NCBI RefSeq assembly: GCF_004368965.1
Contig: NZ_SORO01000004.1
Coordinates: forward strand, 203,083-267,082
DNA length: 64,000 bases
Source of the DNA: Leptospira meyeri
Lineage (GTDB): Bacteria; Spirochaetota; Leptospiria; Leptospirales; Leptospiraceae
Direction of reading: 5' to 3'
In this document: positions 34,534 through 43,811 of the stretch, piece by piece
How positions within the stretch are numbered: the stretch's first letter is position 1
How the letters are laid out: the number at the start of each line of letters is the position of its first letter
Notes under the pieces: model-generated
Seen by the model: only the letters and a program-made list of their open reading frames with translations
Databases searched by the model: none
Told to the model about the DNA's origin: nothing
Position numbers and translations under genes: made by a program

Positions 34534-35694
34534 ATGGTTGGAGTATCCGTATTAGGAATTTCTGGTTCTGTTGGCTCTTCGACCGTGAAGGTACTCCGCC
34601 AATTTAGAGATTCCTTTTCGTTACGTAGTTTTTCGGTTCATTCGAACTTAGATCTTGCAAAATCACTGATAGATGAATTTTCTCCAGAAGTGATTTCTAT
34701 CACCGATTCCAAGTTAGAAGGGACTTTGGGTTCTAAGTACAAATCCACAACCATTCTTTATGGAGAGGATTCTTTATCAGATTTGGTTCGGCTATCTTCT
34801 GTCTCTGTGGTGGTGACTGCTGTTGTTGGAGCAAGAGGAGTCAGGCCTACCATTGCAGCCATTGAGGCTGGTAAAAAAATCGCAATCGCCAATAAGGAAA
34901 CACTCGTGACCTTTGGACCACTGATCAACCGTTTGGTGGCAAAATACAGTACCTTAATGGTCCCTGTTGACTCGGAACACAATGCACTCTTTCAGTTGAT
35001 TGAAAGAGAAAAAAGATCTAATATCCGTGCAATTACCCTCACCGCATCGGGGGGGAGTTTCCGAACTCTACCTATTGAAGAATTAGAGCATGTATCCGTA
35101 AAACAGGCGTTAAACCATCCGACCTGGTCGATGGGACCAAAAATCACAGTGGATTCTGCGGGACTTATTAACAAAGGTCTCGAAGTGATTGAAGCACATT
35201 TTTTATTTGGATTTTCGTATGATGAAATTGAAGTGGTGATCCACCCACAATCACTGACACATGGAATCATTGAAACTATTGACGGCGCTTGTTTGCAATA
35301 CACAAGCCATCCCGATATGATTTATCCCATTGCACATTCGTTATTTTACCCAATACCAACACCGAATATGTTAATTGAAAGAAAACCTTCGACTTGGAAA
35401 ACTTTGGAATTTTTTCCACCTAATCTAGATCGTTATCCTGGACTTAAGCTTGCTTATCTAGCGGGAAGGGCAGGCGGTGCGGCTCCATCCATATTCAATG
35501 CCGCCAATGAAGAGGCTGTGGCTTTATTTTTAGAAGAAAAAATTTCTTTTACCGCCATTCCTAAGTTAATCGAATCGGCACTAAACAAAATTTCAAATGC
35601 CTTCCCGGATGATTTGGAAGGGTATTTAGAAAAAGATCGTAAAACACGTGAATTGATCCAAAAAGAATTTCAGAGAGGGGGAGTGACTATATGA
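34534..35694 (+). CDS. dxr: 1-deoxy-D-xylulose-5-phosphate reductoisomerase
   Basis: A 386-residue enzyme of the MEP isoprenoid pathway that turns DXP into MEP using NADPH. The nucleotide-binding start GISGSVGSSTVKVLRQF (residues 8-24; the usual second position T is S here) is followed by ANKETLVTFGPL and VDSEHNALFQ with the metal-binding residues. LTASGGSF and the NHPTWSMGPKITVDSAGLINKGLEVIEAHFLF block are also present. The stop overlaps rseP by four bases. dxs is found 9 kb downstream. Confidence 0.97.
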   Translation: MVGVSVLGISGSVGSSTVKVLRQFRDSFSLRSFSVHSNLDLAKSLIDEFSPEVISITDSKLEGTLGSKYKSTTILYGEDSLSDLVRLSSVSVVVTAVVGARGVRPTIAAIEAGKKIAIANKETLVTFGPLINRLVAKYSTLMVPVDSEHNALFQLIEREKRSNIRAITLTASGGSFRTLPIEELEHVSVKQALNHPTWSMGPKITVDSAGLINKGLEVIEAHFLFGFSYDEIEVVIHPQSLTHGIIETIDGACLQYTSHPDMIYPIAHSLFYPIPTPNMLIERKPSTWKTLEFFPPNLDRYPGLKLAYLAGRAGGAAPSIFNAANEEAVALFLEEKISFTAIPKLIESALNKISNAFPDDLEGYLEKDRKTRELIQKEFQRGGVTI

Positions 35695-37397
35695 TCATCA
35701 TGGTACTCGGTGCCGTATTTATGTTAGCGGTTTCTATTTTTATCCATGAATTGGGGCACCTCTTATGTGGAAAGTTGGTCGGAGTGGAAGCTCGGATTTT
35801 TTCTCTTGGGTATGGAAAAGGAATTTGGAAAAAAAGAATTGGGAAAACCATCTACCAAATCACAGCCATCCCAATTGGGGGATATGTTCTTTTTCGTGGG
35901 GATGATTATTCTAAAAATAAAAAACCAAGGCAAGGGGATTTACTTTCTACTCCACCACTTCGCCGAATGATTCCTGTTCTAGGTGGACCATTCGCCAATT
36001 TGGTGTTAGGTTTTGTTTTGTTATTTATTTTAGAACTTTCGGGGGATAGTCCTTCTTCCAATCGTATTTTTATTGAAGATGCAAACAAGGTTTCGAGTCC
36101 GGCCTATACGGCTGGGCTTCGCACGGGGGATCAAATTGTTTCTATCAACGGGAAAAAAACGGAAAGTTTCGAAGATATTTTCACCAATGTGAGTTTGACT
36201 ACCGGGGATCCTGTAGAAGTTTCTTACAAACGAGGGGAGGAGATAAAAACCGTACAAGTTGTACCAAATTTATATTCTGCCGGTGGACATCCAACGATTG
36301 GAGTGATGCCATTTGGAGAAAGAAGGGTAGTGGCGACTTTTACTTACGGGGAACAACTCAGCCACTTTATGGCAAACTTACTGGATCGTGATGACAAATC
36401 TTCAGCATATTTCCAAGAAAAAATTGAAGAACGAAAGGATGAAATTCCGGAAGAACTTTTAAAACAAAGAGAGATCCAGGAACGAGAAAAATCCCTTCGT
36501 CGGCGAGCTCTCTCTTTCTTAAAAGATGGAGATATGATTTTGCAAGTTGCGGGTGTGGATGTTCACACCGTTCCTGAGTTACAAACGGAACTAGGGAAAC
36601 ATCAGGGAAAAACTATCCCTGTAGTTGTAGAAAGAAAAACCTATCCACTCCTCACTCCTTGGGCGACGGAAACGGTAACGATCCAAATTCCTGTGTTAGG
36701 TGCCAATGTATTTGAATTTTGGGACATTAGACATCCTAAATTTTCCGAACTAGGAATCCCATACTTTCGTTTGGATAGTTATGATGCAGAAATTGAAAAT
36801 CGTCTTTCAAACTTAAAAATTGATAACAAAACCTTTGAAAAGCCAGATGCCTTTTCCGAATACCTAAAACAATCAGCAGGTAGAAAAGATATCTGGATTG
36901 GGAATATGAAATATTCCGCTGATGTCAATTTGAAACCGATTGGTTTACTCGGATTTCGTGCTTCGATGAAATTTGAAGCAGAAAAACTTCAAAAGGAATC
37001 TACCGTATACTCTTCGTTAGTGGGCGCATCCACAAAAGTATACGAAAACGTATCCACTACTTTAAAAGGAATTGGAATGTTGTTTTCTGGATTTCTTTCT
37101 CCCAAAGAGAATCTTTCCGGTCCCATTGGCATTGTTCAAATTGCAGGAATTAGTTTGGAGTATGGTTGGGTTACTTACCTTGATTTTGTTGCGAAAATTT
37201 CCTTAGCACTTATGGTGATGAATTTACTGCCTATTCCTATGGCTGACGGCGGACATATTGTACTCTATGCTTATGAGGCCATTACGGGTAGACCACTTCC
37301 CCGAAAAGCGATCGAAGCTATCTTCCGATTGGGATTTTTCTTTCTGATTGGGCTTGGGCTTTATGTTTCGTTTAATGATGTGATGCGTATTTTTTAA
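35691..37397 (+). CDS. rseP: RseP-type site-2 (intramembrane) metalloprotease
   Basis: A 568-residue membrane protease. The zinc motif HELGH lies at 19-23 inside the first membrane helix; the third ligand is in MNLLPIPMADGGHI (D519). Two PDZ-like regions sit between: one near residues 125-170 (AGLRTGDQIVSINGKKT) and a second near 280-310 (DGDMILQVAGVDVHTV). The protein is over 100 residues longer than E. coli RseP because of charged inserts around 215-275 and 330-420. It probably cleaves anti-sigma factors and leftover signal peptides. It is coupled to dxr. Confidence 0.93.
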   Translation: MIIMVLGAVFMLAVSIFIHELGHLLCGKLVGVEARIFSLGYGKGIWKKRIGKTIYQITAIPIGGYVLFRGDDYSKNKKPRQGDLLSTPPLRRMIPVLGGPFANLVLGFVLLFILELSGDSPSSNRIFIEDANKVSSPAYTAGLRTGDQIVSINGKKTESFEDIFTNVSLTTGDPVEVSYKRGEEIKTVQVVPNLYSAGGHPTIGVMPFGERRVVATFTYGEQLSHFMANLLDRDDKSSAYFQEKIEERKDEIPEELLKQREIQEREKSLRRRALSFLKDGDMILQVAGVDVHTVPELQTELGKHQGKTIPVVVERKTYPLLTPWATETVTIQIPVLGANVFEFWDIRHPKFSELGIPYFRLDSYDAEIENRLSNLKIDNKTFEKPDAFSEYLKQSAGRKDIWIGNMKYSADVNLKPIGLLGFRASMKFEAEKLQKESTVYSSLVGASTKVYENVSTTLKGIGMLFSGFLSPKENLSGPIGIVQIAGISLEYGWVTYLDFVAKISLALMVMNLLPIPMADGGHIVLYAYEAITGRPLPRKAIEAIFRLGFFFLIGLGLYVSFNDVMRIF

Positions 37398-37441
37398 TTT
37401 TTGATAATTCCAATTGTATATAAATAAAAGAGAAAACGTCG

Positions 37442-39202
37442 ATGAAAGCTAGTTCCTATTTGATTCCTACGGCAAAAGAAGATCCGCAAGATGCAGTGGT
37501 TGCATCTCATAAACTGATGACAAGAGCTGGTCTTATTCGTAAATCCGCTGCGGGTTTGTATTCTTATTTGCCACTTGGACTTAGAATTTTAAAAAAAATT
37601 GAAGGTATTGTTCGTTCTGAAATGGACCGAGCTGGTGCCTTGGAATTCCAACTTCCCATTTTGACACCGAGTGAAATTTGGAAAGAGTCCGGTCGTTGGG
37701 ATAAAATGGGTAAGGAGATGTTTCGTTTGAAAGATCGCCATGACAATGAAAGTTGCCTTGGACCCACTCATGAAGAATCATTTTGTGTTCTTGTGAAACC
37801 TATGGTTCGTTCTTACAAAGACTTGCCAATCAATGTATACCAAATCCATACAAAATTTAGAGATGAAATTCGTCCAAGGTTTGGAGTGATTCGTTCTCGT
37901 GAATTTACAATGAAGGATGCTTATTCCTTTCATTTGGATGATGAGTCCTTGGACAAAACTTACCAAACCATGCGTAAAACCTATAGAAGGATATTTGCCG
38001 GAATGGGACTTTCTACGATCCCTGTGCAAGCTGACTCTGGGAATATGGGCGGATCTGCTTCCGAAGAATTTATGGTCGTATCTCCGATTGGAGAAGAGAC
38101 ACTTACGATTTGTCCTTCTTGCCAATATTCTGGCAATATTGAAAAAACTCCTGTGATTCGTAATTCAAATGCAGCAAAACAAACGTTTGCTGGTAGGGAC
38201 AAAATCCACACACCTTCTAAAAAAACAATTTCGGAAGTTGCTGAGTTTATCAAAACCAAAGAAGAAAATTTATTAAAAGCAGTAGCTTTATGGGCGGACG
38301 GAACCTATGTCCTTGTTTTTTTAGAGGGTGACCGTGAACTCAATGAGAACAAACTAAAAAACCATTTGGGTTGTAATGAACTAAGACCTATGGGTCCGGC
38401 TGAAATGGAAAATCTGAGTCTTGTTCCTGGATTCATTGGGCCAGGATTTCCAAAATCAGAAAAACTAAAAGTCATTATTGATTCGTTAGTTGATTGGGAC
38501 TTTGGATACATATCTGGTGCAAACGAAGTGGACCATCATATCGCGGGGATTCAAATTTCTAAGTTTTTCAAAGAAGAGGAAGTGACAAAAATTGATGTTT
38601 CCCAAGCCAAAGTGGGGGATCCTTGCCCTAACTGTGGAACTGGTCTCACTGCAGAAAAAGGAATCGAGGTCGGCCATATCTTTAAATTAGGCCAAAAGTA
38701 TTCCAAAGCATTTGATATCACTGTTTTGAATGATAAAGGGAAAGCCACCGTAACAACTATGGGTTGTTACGGGATTGGAGTAAATCGCTGTATGGCCACT
38801 GTCATCGAACAATGTAATGACGACAAAGGGATTTATTGGCCGATATCAATTGCACCGTTTACTGTTTGTTTGGTGAGTATAGCTAAAAATCCAGATGACA
38901 TTTCAAAAATTGAATCTATTTACAATGCATTAGTGGCAGCAGGAATTGAAGTTCTTTGGGATGATCGTGATCTGGGGCCGGGCTTTAAATTCAAAGATTC
39001 GGAGCTCATTGGTTTTCCCATCAGACTCACTCTTGGAAAAGGATTTTTGGAAAAAGGGGAAATCACCATCTTGGATCGAAAGTCGATGACGGAAGAAACA
39101 GTAAATTTTACAACCAACGAAGATTTGATAGTAAAACTACAAAATCAAATCCGTGGACTTCAAGAGACCCTAGAGAAAGCTGTAGAACAAGTGGGAACAT
39201 GA
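37442..39202 (+). CDS. proS: Prolyl-tRNA synthetase
   Basis: A 586-residue class II aminoacyl-tRNA synthetase of the bacterial type. Motif 1 region is GLIRKSAAGLYSYLPLGLRILKKIE; GPTHEESF and FRDEIRPRFGVIRSREFTMKDAYSF follow as motif 2. Between residues about 225 and 400 lies the INS editing domain that removes misacylated Ala-tRNA(Pro). Motif 3 is in TTMGCYGIGVNRCMATVIEQ, and the C-terminal anticodon domain follows from about 470. A zinc-like CPSCQYSGNIEKTP and CPNCGTG pair lies within the insert. A TATATAAATAAA region upstream may hold its promoter. Confidence 0.97.
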   Translation: MKASSYLIPTAKEDPQDAVVASHKLMTRAGLIRKSAAGLYSYLPLGLRILKKIEGIVRSEMDRAGALEFQLPILTPSEIWKESGRWDKMGKEMFRLKDRHDNESCLGPTHEESFCVLVKPMVRSYKDLPINVYQIHTKFRDEIRPRFGVIRSREFTMKDAYSFHLDDESLDKTYQTMRKTYRRIFAGMGLSTIPVQADSGNMGGSASEEFMVVSPIGEETLTICPSCQYSGNIEKTPVIRNSNAAKQTFAGRDKIHTPSKKTISEVAEFIKTKEENLLKAVALWADGTYVLVFLEGDRELNENKLKNHLGCNELRPMGPAEMENLSLVPGFIGPGFPKSEKLKVIIDSLVDWDFGYISGANEVDHHIAGIQISKFFKEEEVTKIDVSQAKVGDPCPNCGTGLTAEKGIEVGHIFKLGQKYSKAFDITVLNDKGKATVTTMGCYGIGVNRCMATVIEQCNDDKGIYWPISIAPFTVCLVSIAKNPDDISKIESIYNALVAAGIEVLWDDRDLGPGFKFKDSELIGFPIRLTLGKGFLEKGEITILDRKSMTEETVNFTTNEDLIVKLQNQIRGLQETLEKAVEQVGT

Positions 39203-39388
39203 ACTTCTTTCGATTTTTTCTTTAGAATCGGAAGATGGGGTCGCAAAAATGAGGGCTTTGTGATAGAAGGAAGCCATTGGGTGGCGGGTGGTTAACCCCA
39301 CCCAGTTCGATCAGGGCGGGGAGAGTATACCCAAAAACCCCTACCCCCCGCAAAAGAAGCAGTTTTCATATTCGCCCATTCTCCTATC
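39203..39388. promoter_or_regulatory. GC-rich leader region with two hairpins upstream of trpB
   Basis: Stem 1 is GGGTGG-TTAACC-CCACCC (39286-39303), a perfect 6-bp stem. Stem 2 is GCGGGG/CCCCGC (39316-39321 with 39346-39351). The block is much more GC-rich than flanking DNA. No leader peptide rich in Trp codons precedes it, so classic attenuation is unlikely. It could be a dispersed structured repeat, a leader controlling trpBA, or a proS terminator region. Confidence 0.45.
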
Positions 39389-40585
39389 ATGGGATATATG
39401 GGCAAAAACCTACCTGGATATTTTGGTGAATTCGGTGGCCGTTACTCTCCTGAGATTTTAACGGAAGCATTAGATGAACTTGAATCCACCTATCAAAAGT
39501 TAAAGAAAAGTAAAAAGTTCAGAAAGGAACTTGAATACTATTTAAAGAACTACGTCGGAAGACCTAGTCCTCTGACTTATGCCGAACGTCTCACCAAACT
39601 TTGGGGAGGTGCTCGTATTTGGCTCAAACGCGAAGATTTAAACCATACCGGTGCACATAAAATTAATAATGCCATCGGGCAGGCGCTCATTGCTCGATTT
39701 ATGGGGAAAAAACGAATCATCGCAGAAACAGGAGCTGGCCAACATGGACTTGCTACTGCAACTGTTGGTGCAATGTTTGGCATGGAAACTGTTGTTTACA
39801 TGGGCGCAGTTGACGTGGAAAGACAAAACCTCAATGCTAAAAAAATTGAGATGTTAGGTGCTAAAATTCTTCCAGTCACTGCGGGAGAAGCGACTCTCAA
39901 AGAAGCCACCAGTGAAGCTATGAGAGACTGGGCACTCAATGTATCCACAACTCATTATATCGTTGGGTCTGCGATTGGACCTCACCCTTTTCCTACCATA
40001 GTTCGTGACTTCCAATCCTTCATCGGATCAGAAGCAAGAGCAGAGTTTAAAAAACGAAATAAAAAACTTCCCAATGCAATCGTTGCTTGTGTGGGTGGAG
40101 GATCCAATTCCATTGGAATGTTCCATGCATTTTTAAAAGACAAACAAGTTGCTATCTATGGTGCAGAAGCTGGCGGACTTGGTTCCAAACCAGGAGAACA
40201 TTCTGCAACATTAACATACGGAAAAACAGGTTTTTTACATGGAACCAAAACTCTCATCATCCAAGATGATTTTGGTCAAATTGTTCCTGCACATTCTGTT
40301 TCCGCAGGGTTAGATTATCCAGGCGTGGGACCAGAGCACGCTCACCTTTCACAAACAGGAAGAGTGGATTATCGAATGGTAACAGACGAACAGGCGCTAG
40401 ACTCATTTTTGGAAGTCACTCGTGTGGAAGGAATCATTCCTGCGCTAGAAACAGCTCATGCTTTTCATGTAGCAAGGGAAGTGGCGAAAGATTTAGGAAA
40501 GAAAAAGGATCTCATTATTTGTCTTTCTGGTCGGGGGGACAAGGATGTAACGGAAGTTTTGCGACTCTTAGGTGAAAGAAAATAA
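39389..40585 (+). CDS. trpB: Tryptophan synthase beta chain
   Basis: A 398-residue PLP enzyme that joins indole and serine to make tryptophan. The PLP lysine is K91 in HTGAHKINNA; AETGAGQHGLATAT and CVGGGSNSIGMFHAF (phosphate-binding loop) follow, and HSVSAGLDYPGVGPEH is the usual late motif. A second ATG at codon 4 (MGKNLPGYFGEFGG) is an equally good start. The stop directly abuts trpA, forming a trpBA operon; other trp genes are not here. Confidence 0.97.
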   Translation: MGYMGKNLPGYFGEFGGRYSPEILTEALDELESTYQKLKKSKKFRKELEYYLKNYVGRPSPLTYAERLTKLWGGARIWLKREDLNHTGAHKINNAIGQALIARFMGKKRIIAETGAGQHGLATATVGAMFGMETVVYMGAVDVERQNLNAKKIEMLGAKILPVTAGEATLKEATSEAMRDWALNVSTTHYIVGSAIGPHPFPTIVRDFQSFIGSEARAEFKKRNKKLPNAIVACVGGGSNSIGMFHAFLKDKQVAIYGAEAGGLGSKPGEHSATLTYGKTGFLHGTKTLIIQDDFGQIVPAHSVSAGLDYPGVGPEHAHLSQTGRVDYRMVTDEQALDSFLEVTRVEGIIPALETAHAFHVAREVAKDLGKKKDLIICLSGRGDKDVTEVLRLLGERK

Positions 40586-41386
40586 ATGAGTAAAATAAAA
40601 TCACTATTTGAAAGTGGAAAATTTAAATCTGCGTTTATCCCTTATTTTACCTTAGGGGATCCAAACTATCCTGACTCAATTGAATTTGGAAAAACTATTT
40701 TAGACAATGGGGCCGATATTTTGGAACTCGGAATCCCTTTTTCTGATCCAGTTGCAGATGGTCCCGTCATCCAAAGGGCAGTGGCTCGTTCTTTAAAGAA
40801 TGCTTTTTCTTTCGAAGAGATCTTTCGAGTCACAAAAGCCATCCACGACCACAAACCAGAAACACCACTCGTTTATCTAACGTATTTCAATCCCATTTAC
40901 CATTGCGGGATTGCGAAGTTTTTAGACCGGGCGAAGGAATCAGGAATTGTCGGACTTGTGATTCCCGATTTACCGTTCGATACAGAAGAAAGTGAAACTT
41001 TATTCCGAGAACTAAAGGTTCGGGATATGGACCTCATCCATTTGGTCACTCCAGCTTCCGAAAAAAAGAGGATCCAAGCACTGACGAAAACTTCCTCAGG
41101 TTTCATTTACTATGTAACTTCTTTTGGAGTGACTGGAGAAAGGCGAGAGTTCTCAGTTGATTTAAAAGAAAGAATCAAATTCTTAAAAGACACCATTAAA
41201 TTGCCAATTTGTGCAGGATTTGGAATCTCCACCCCGGAACAATCCAACCAAATTTCACAGTATGCGGATGGGATCATCATCGGTTCTGCGATCCAAAGGA
41301 TCATTGAAGAAAACGGGTCTGACCGTACAAAAGCAGTTTCGGCATTGGCGGATTACATTTCAAAAATCAGGGCATCAATTTCCTAA
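40586..41386 (+). CDS. trpA: Tryptophan synthase alpha chain
   Basis: A 266-residue TIM barrel that cleaves indole-3-glycerol phosphate and channels indole to TrpB. Signature sequence is present: FIPYFTLGDPNYP, ILELGIPFSDPVADGPVIQRA (catalytic Glu in LELG), a catalytic Asp in VIPDLPFDTEE, and YVTSFGVTGERREF with GFGIS and ADGIIIGSAI for phosphate binding. It starts immediately after the trpB stop. Confidence 0.97.
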   Translation: MSKIKSLFESGKFKSAFIPYFTLGDPNYPDSIEFGKTILDNGADILELGIPFSDPVADGPVIQRAVARSLKNAFSFEEIFRVTKAIHDHKPETPLVYLTYFNPIYHCGIAKFLDRAKESGIVGLVIPDLPFDTEESETLFRELKVRDMDLIHLVTPASEKKRIQALTKTSSGFIYYVTSFGVTGERREFSVDLKERIKFLKDTIKLPICAGFGISTPEQSNQISQYADGIIIGSAIQRIIEENGSDRTKAVSALADYISKIRASIS

Positions 41387-41476
41387 ATTTTTTTCCTGTA
41401 TCCCCCAAAAACATTTGAGTCTCTTTAAAAATCCAGGGAAAATGGTCGGAAATTCCCAAACGAATAAAGAGGCTCT

Positions 41477-43804
41477 ATGTCCGACAAAGAATCAAAATCG
41501 CTTTCGATTTTGGACTATCTCAGTGTTACCGTTGCCGCACTAGGATCACTTGGTGTGATCATTTCTGTCGTCATGACAGGGTGGGAATACGAATTTTCCT
41601 TCCTCATTGGTGGTTTACTCACTTTACTTACTTCTTCTTATTTTGTATATAAAACCATAGAAAAGGTTTCAAAAGACAAACAGAAGTCAGGTGCGATTTG
41701 GTTATCCTATGTGATCGCCATTTTTATGTATACATTGGTAAACACCTTCCAACCACTCAAAGATTTGGAAGAAAATTCTGTGTCCACTAGGTTCCAATTT
41801 TTACGCGGATCCAACACCAAAACAGAAAGTGAGGGTGATACTGGACGAATCGAATACATTCAGTTCCAACCACCAGCTAAGGCTCGTAAGGATATCAATA
41901 TCATTGGTATCACCACTGAGTCACTTGAAAAATTGCAGGGAACTTGGCCTCTTCCTTGGAGTTATTACGCAGACATCATTGAAACTTTTAAAGAATCGAA
42001 CAACATTCTGATGTTCGATATTTTCTTCGTAGATTATAAACCCGGTCAAACCGAAGAGATGGTTACTGCTCTTCAAAAGAACCGGAATGTCCTCTTTGAC
42101 TACCCTATGGAAGTCAGTGCGGAATCAAAAGAAGCGGTTCTCAATTTGGAAAAACGAATTGATATCCTTCGTAAGTTTCAATTAAGAAATGTCATCGATG
42201 AGAACGATGCGGGGATCTCTTGGGTCAAATTCCCACAACCTCCCATTGAACCCATTGGAGAATTGTCAGCTGGTCTTGGTTTTGCGAACGTAAAAAAAGA
42301 CGAATCTGGTTTGAATCGTAAGATGCCACTTGTTGTTAAAGTATATAACTCGGGAAGAGATAGGGAAACAGAATATTTCCCTTCCATCGATTTACTCATT
42401 GTTTGTAAATACTACGGTATCGACGTACAAAGAGATGTGGAAGTCAAAATGGGACATTATGTAAAATTGTCCAACATTCCTAAAAAAATCATCCGAGAGT
42501 TCAACATCAAAGAACGTAAGTTTGAAGAAAGGGATGTCATGCAAGTCCCGAACGAAAAAAGAGAAGTGGTCATTCCTATCGATTGGGAAGGACAAATGGA
42601 AATCAACTTCGTAGGTGGACGTTATTCCTTCAAACAAAACGAAATTTTTGAGGTCACTAATGATTGGGATGCTGAACTACTCGAAGCAAACCAAATCAGT
42701 AACAAAATCTTTCTTGTGGCAATGTATTATGCAACAGGACGTGGAGCATCGAAAGACTCCCACTTATCTCCGTTTGGTGATATGTCTGGAATTGAACACC
42801 ACGCACATGCAATTAATACCATCTTAAACCAAGACTTTTTGTCCACAGTACCAAACTGGGGGATCTTTTTGATCTATGTGGGTCTTGGTGTGATGATTGG
42901 ATTTTTACAACCAAGGGTAAAAACTCATATTGGATTTGTGATTATGTTGACTCAGCTTTTACTTTATGTAGTCGCTACGCTCTACATTTTCCAAACCTTT
43001 AACCTCATTACAGTCCTTCCGTCAGTGACCATCGAGCAAATTGTGGTTTTTGTTGCCATCATTGGATTTAGAATCTTAACAGAAGAAGAAAACGTAAAAT
43101 ACATTCGCCAAACCTTTTCCAAATTCGTATCCAAAGACGTTGTGGATGAACTTCTCAAACACCCGGACAACTTGGCACTTGGGGGGTCCAAACGAGAGAT
43201 CACTATTTTTTTCTCTGACGTTCGTGGGTTCACTACTATCTCCGAACAGTTGGGACCAGAAGATTTGGTGAAATTACTGAATGAATATTTGTCCGCCATG
43301 ACGGATATCATTATTGAATACAAAGGAACCATTGATAAGTATATGGGAGATGCGATCATGGCATTCTGGGGAGCCCCAGTTCCTCTGGAAGACCATGCAT
43401 ACTACGCATGTGTAGCGGCATTGGCACAGCTTGATCATTTAAAGGTCCTCCAACAAAAGTGGGCAGAACGAAATGTTCCGGTGATCGATATTGGATGTGG
43501 TCTCAATTCCGGTCCTGCCGTTGTTGGGAACATGGGATCCTCACACAGGATGGAATATACATGTATGGGTGATACGATCAACCTTGGATCCCGATTGGAA
43601 GGATCCAATAAAATGTACACCACAAATGTGATTATCTCTGAATACACTTACGAAAAAGTGAAAGACCGAGTGGTCGCTCGGGAACTGGATTTAGTGCGAG
43701 TAAAAGGAAAAACCCAACCTGTTCGGATTTACGAATTGCTTGGAATCACAAACCCAGAAGATATGGAGAAAATGAAGCGGCCTCTCCAAAAGGCGGCAAC
43801 ATGA
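41477..43804 (+). CDS. CHASE2-domain adenylate/guanylate cyclase
   Basis: A 775-residue membrane cyclase. After N-terminal hydrophobic segments (about 15-33, 38-56, 71-91) comes an extracytoplasmic CHASE2 sensor (about 95-430, including NIIGITTESLEKLQGTWPLPWSYYADIIE). Three membrane helices follow (about 463-535), then a class III cyclase domain (about 560-760). Metal-binding aspartates are D581 (FFSDVRGFT) and D625 (KYMGDAIMAFWG), and CMGDTINLGSRLEG is the late motif. It should make cAMP or cGMP in response to an external signal. It lies between trpA and dxs; two cNMP-binding proteins in the window are possible receivers. Confidence 0.95.
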   Translation: MSDKESKSLSILDYLSVTVAALGSLGVIISVVMTGWEYEFSFLIGGLLTLLTSSYFVYKTIEKVSKDKQKSGAIWLSYVIAIFMYTLVNTFQPLKDLEENSVSTRFQFLRGSNTKTESEGDTGRIEYIQFQPPAKARKDINIIGITTESLEKLQGTWPLPWSYYADIIETFKESNNILMFDIFFVDYKPGQTEEMVTALQKNRNVLFDYPMEVSAESKEAVLNLEKRIDILRKFQLRNVIDENDAGISWVKFPQPPIEPIGELSAGLGFANVKKDESGLNRKMPLVVKVYNSGRDRETEYFPSIDLLIVCKYYGIDVQRDVEVKMGHYVKLSNIPKKIIREFNIKERKFEERDVMQVPNEKREVVIPIDWEGQMEINFVGGRYSFKQNEIFEVTNDWDAELLEANQISNKIFLVAMYYATGRGASKDSHLSPFGDMSGIEHHAHAINTILNQDFLSTVPNWGIFLIYVGLGVMIGFLQPRVKTHIGFVIMLTQLLLYVVATLYIFQTFNLITVLPSVTIEQIVVFVAIIGFRILTEEENVKYIRQTFSKFVSKDVVDELLKHPDNLALGGSKREITIFFSDVRGFTTISEQLGPEDLVKLLNEYLSAMTDIIIEYKGTIDKYMGDAIMAFWGAPVPLEDHAYYACVAALAQLDHLKVLQQKWAERNVPVIDIGCGLNSGPAVVGNMGSSHRMEYTCMGDTINLGSRLEGSNKMYTTNVIISEYTYEKVKDRVVARELDLVRVKGKTQPVRIYELLGITNPEDMEKMKRPLQKAAT

Positions 43805-43811
43805 AGTTTAC

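Noticed and set aside
39203..39388. Classic Trp attenuator in front of trpB
   Set aside because: No leader peptide with tandem Trp codons; the only small frame reads M-R-A-L-stop.
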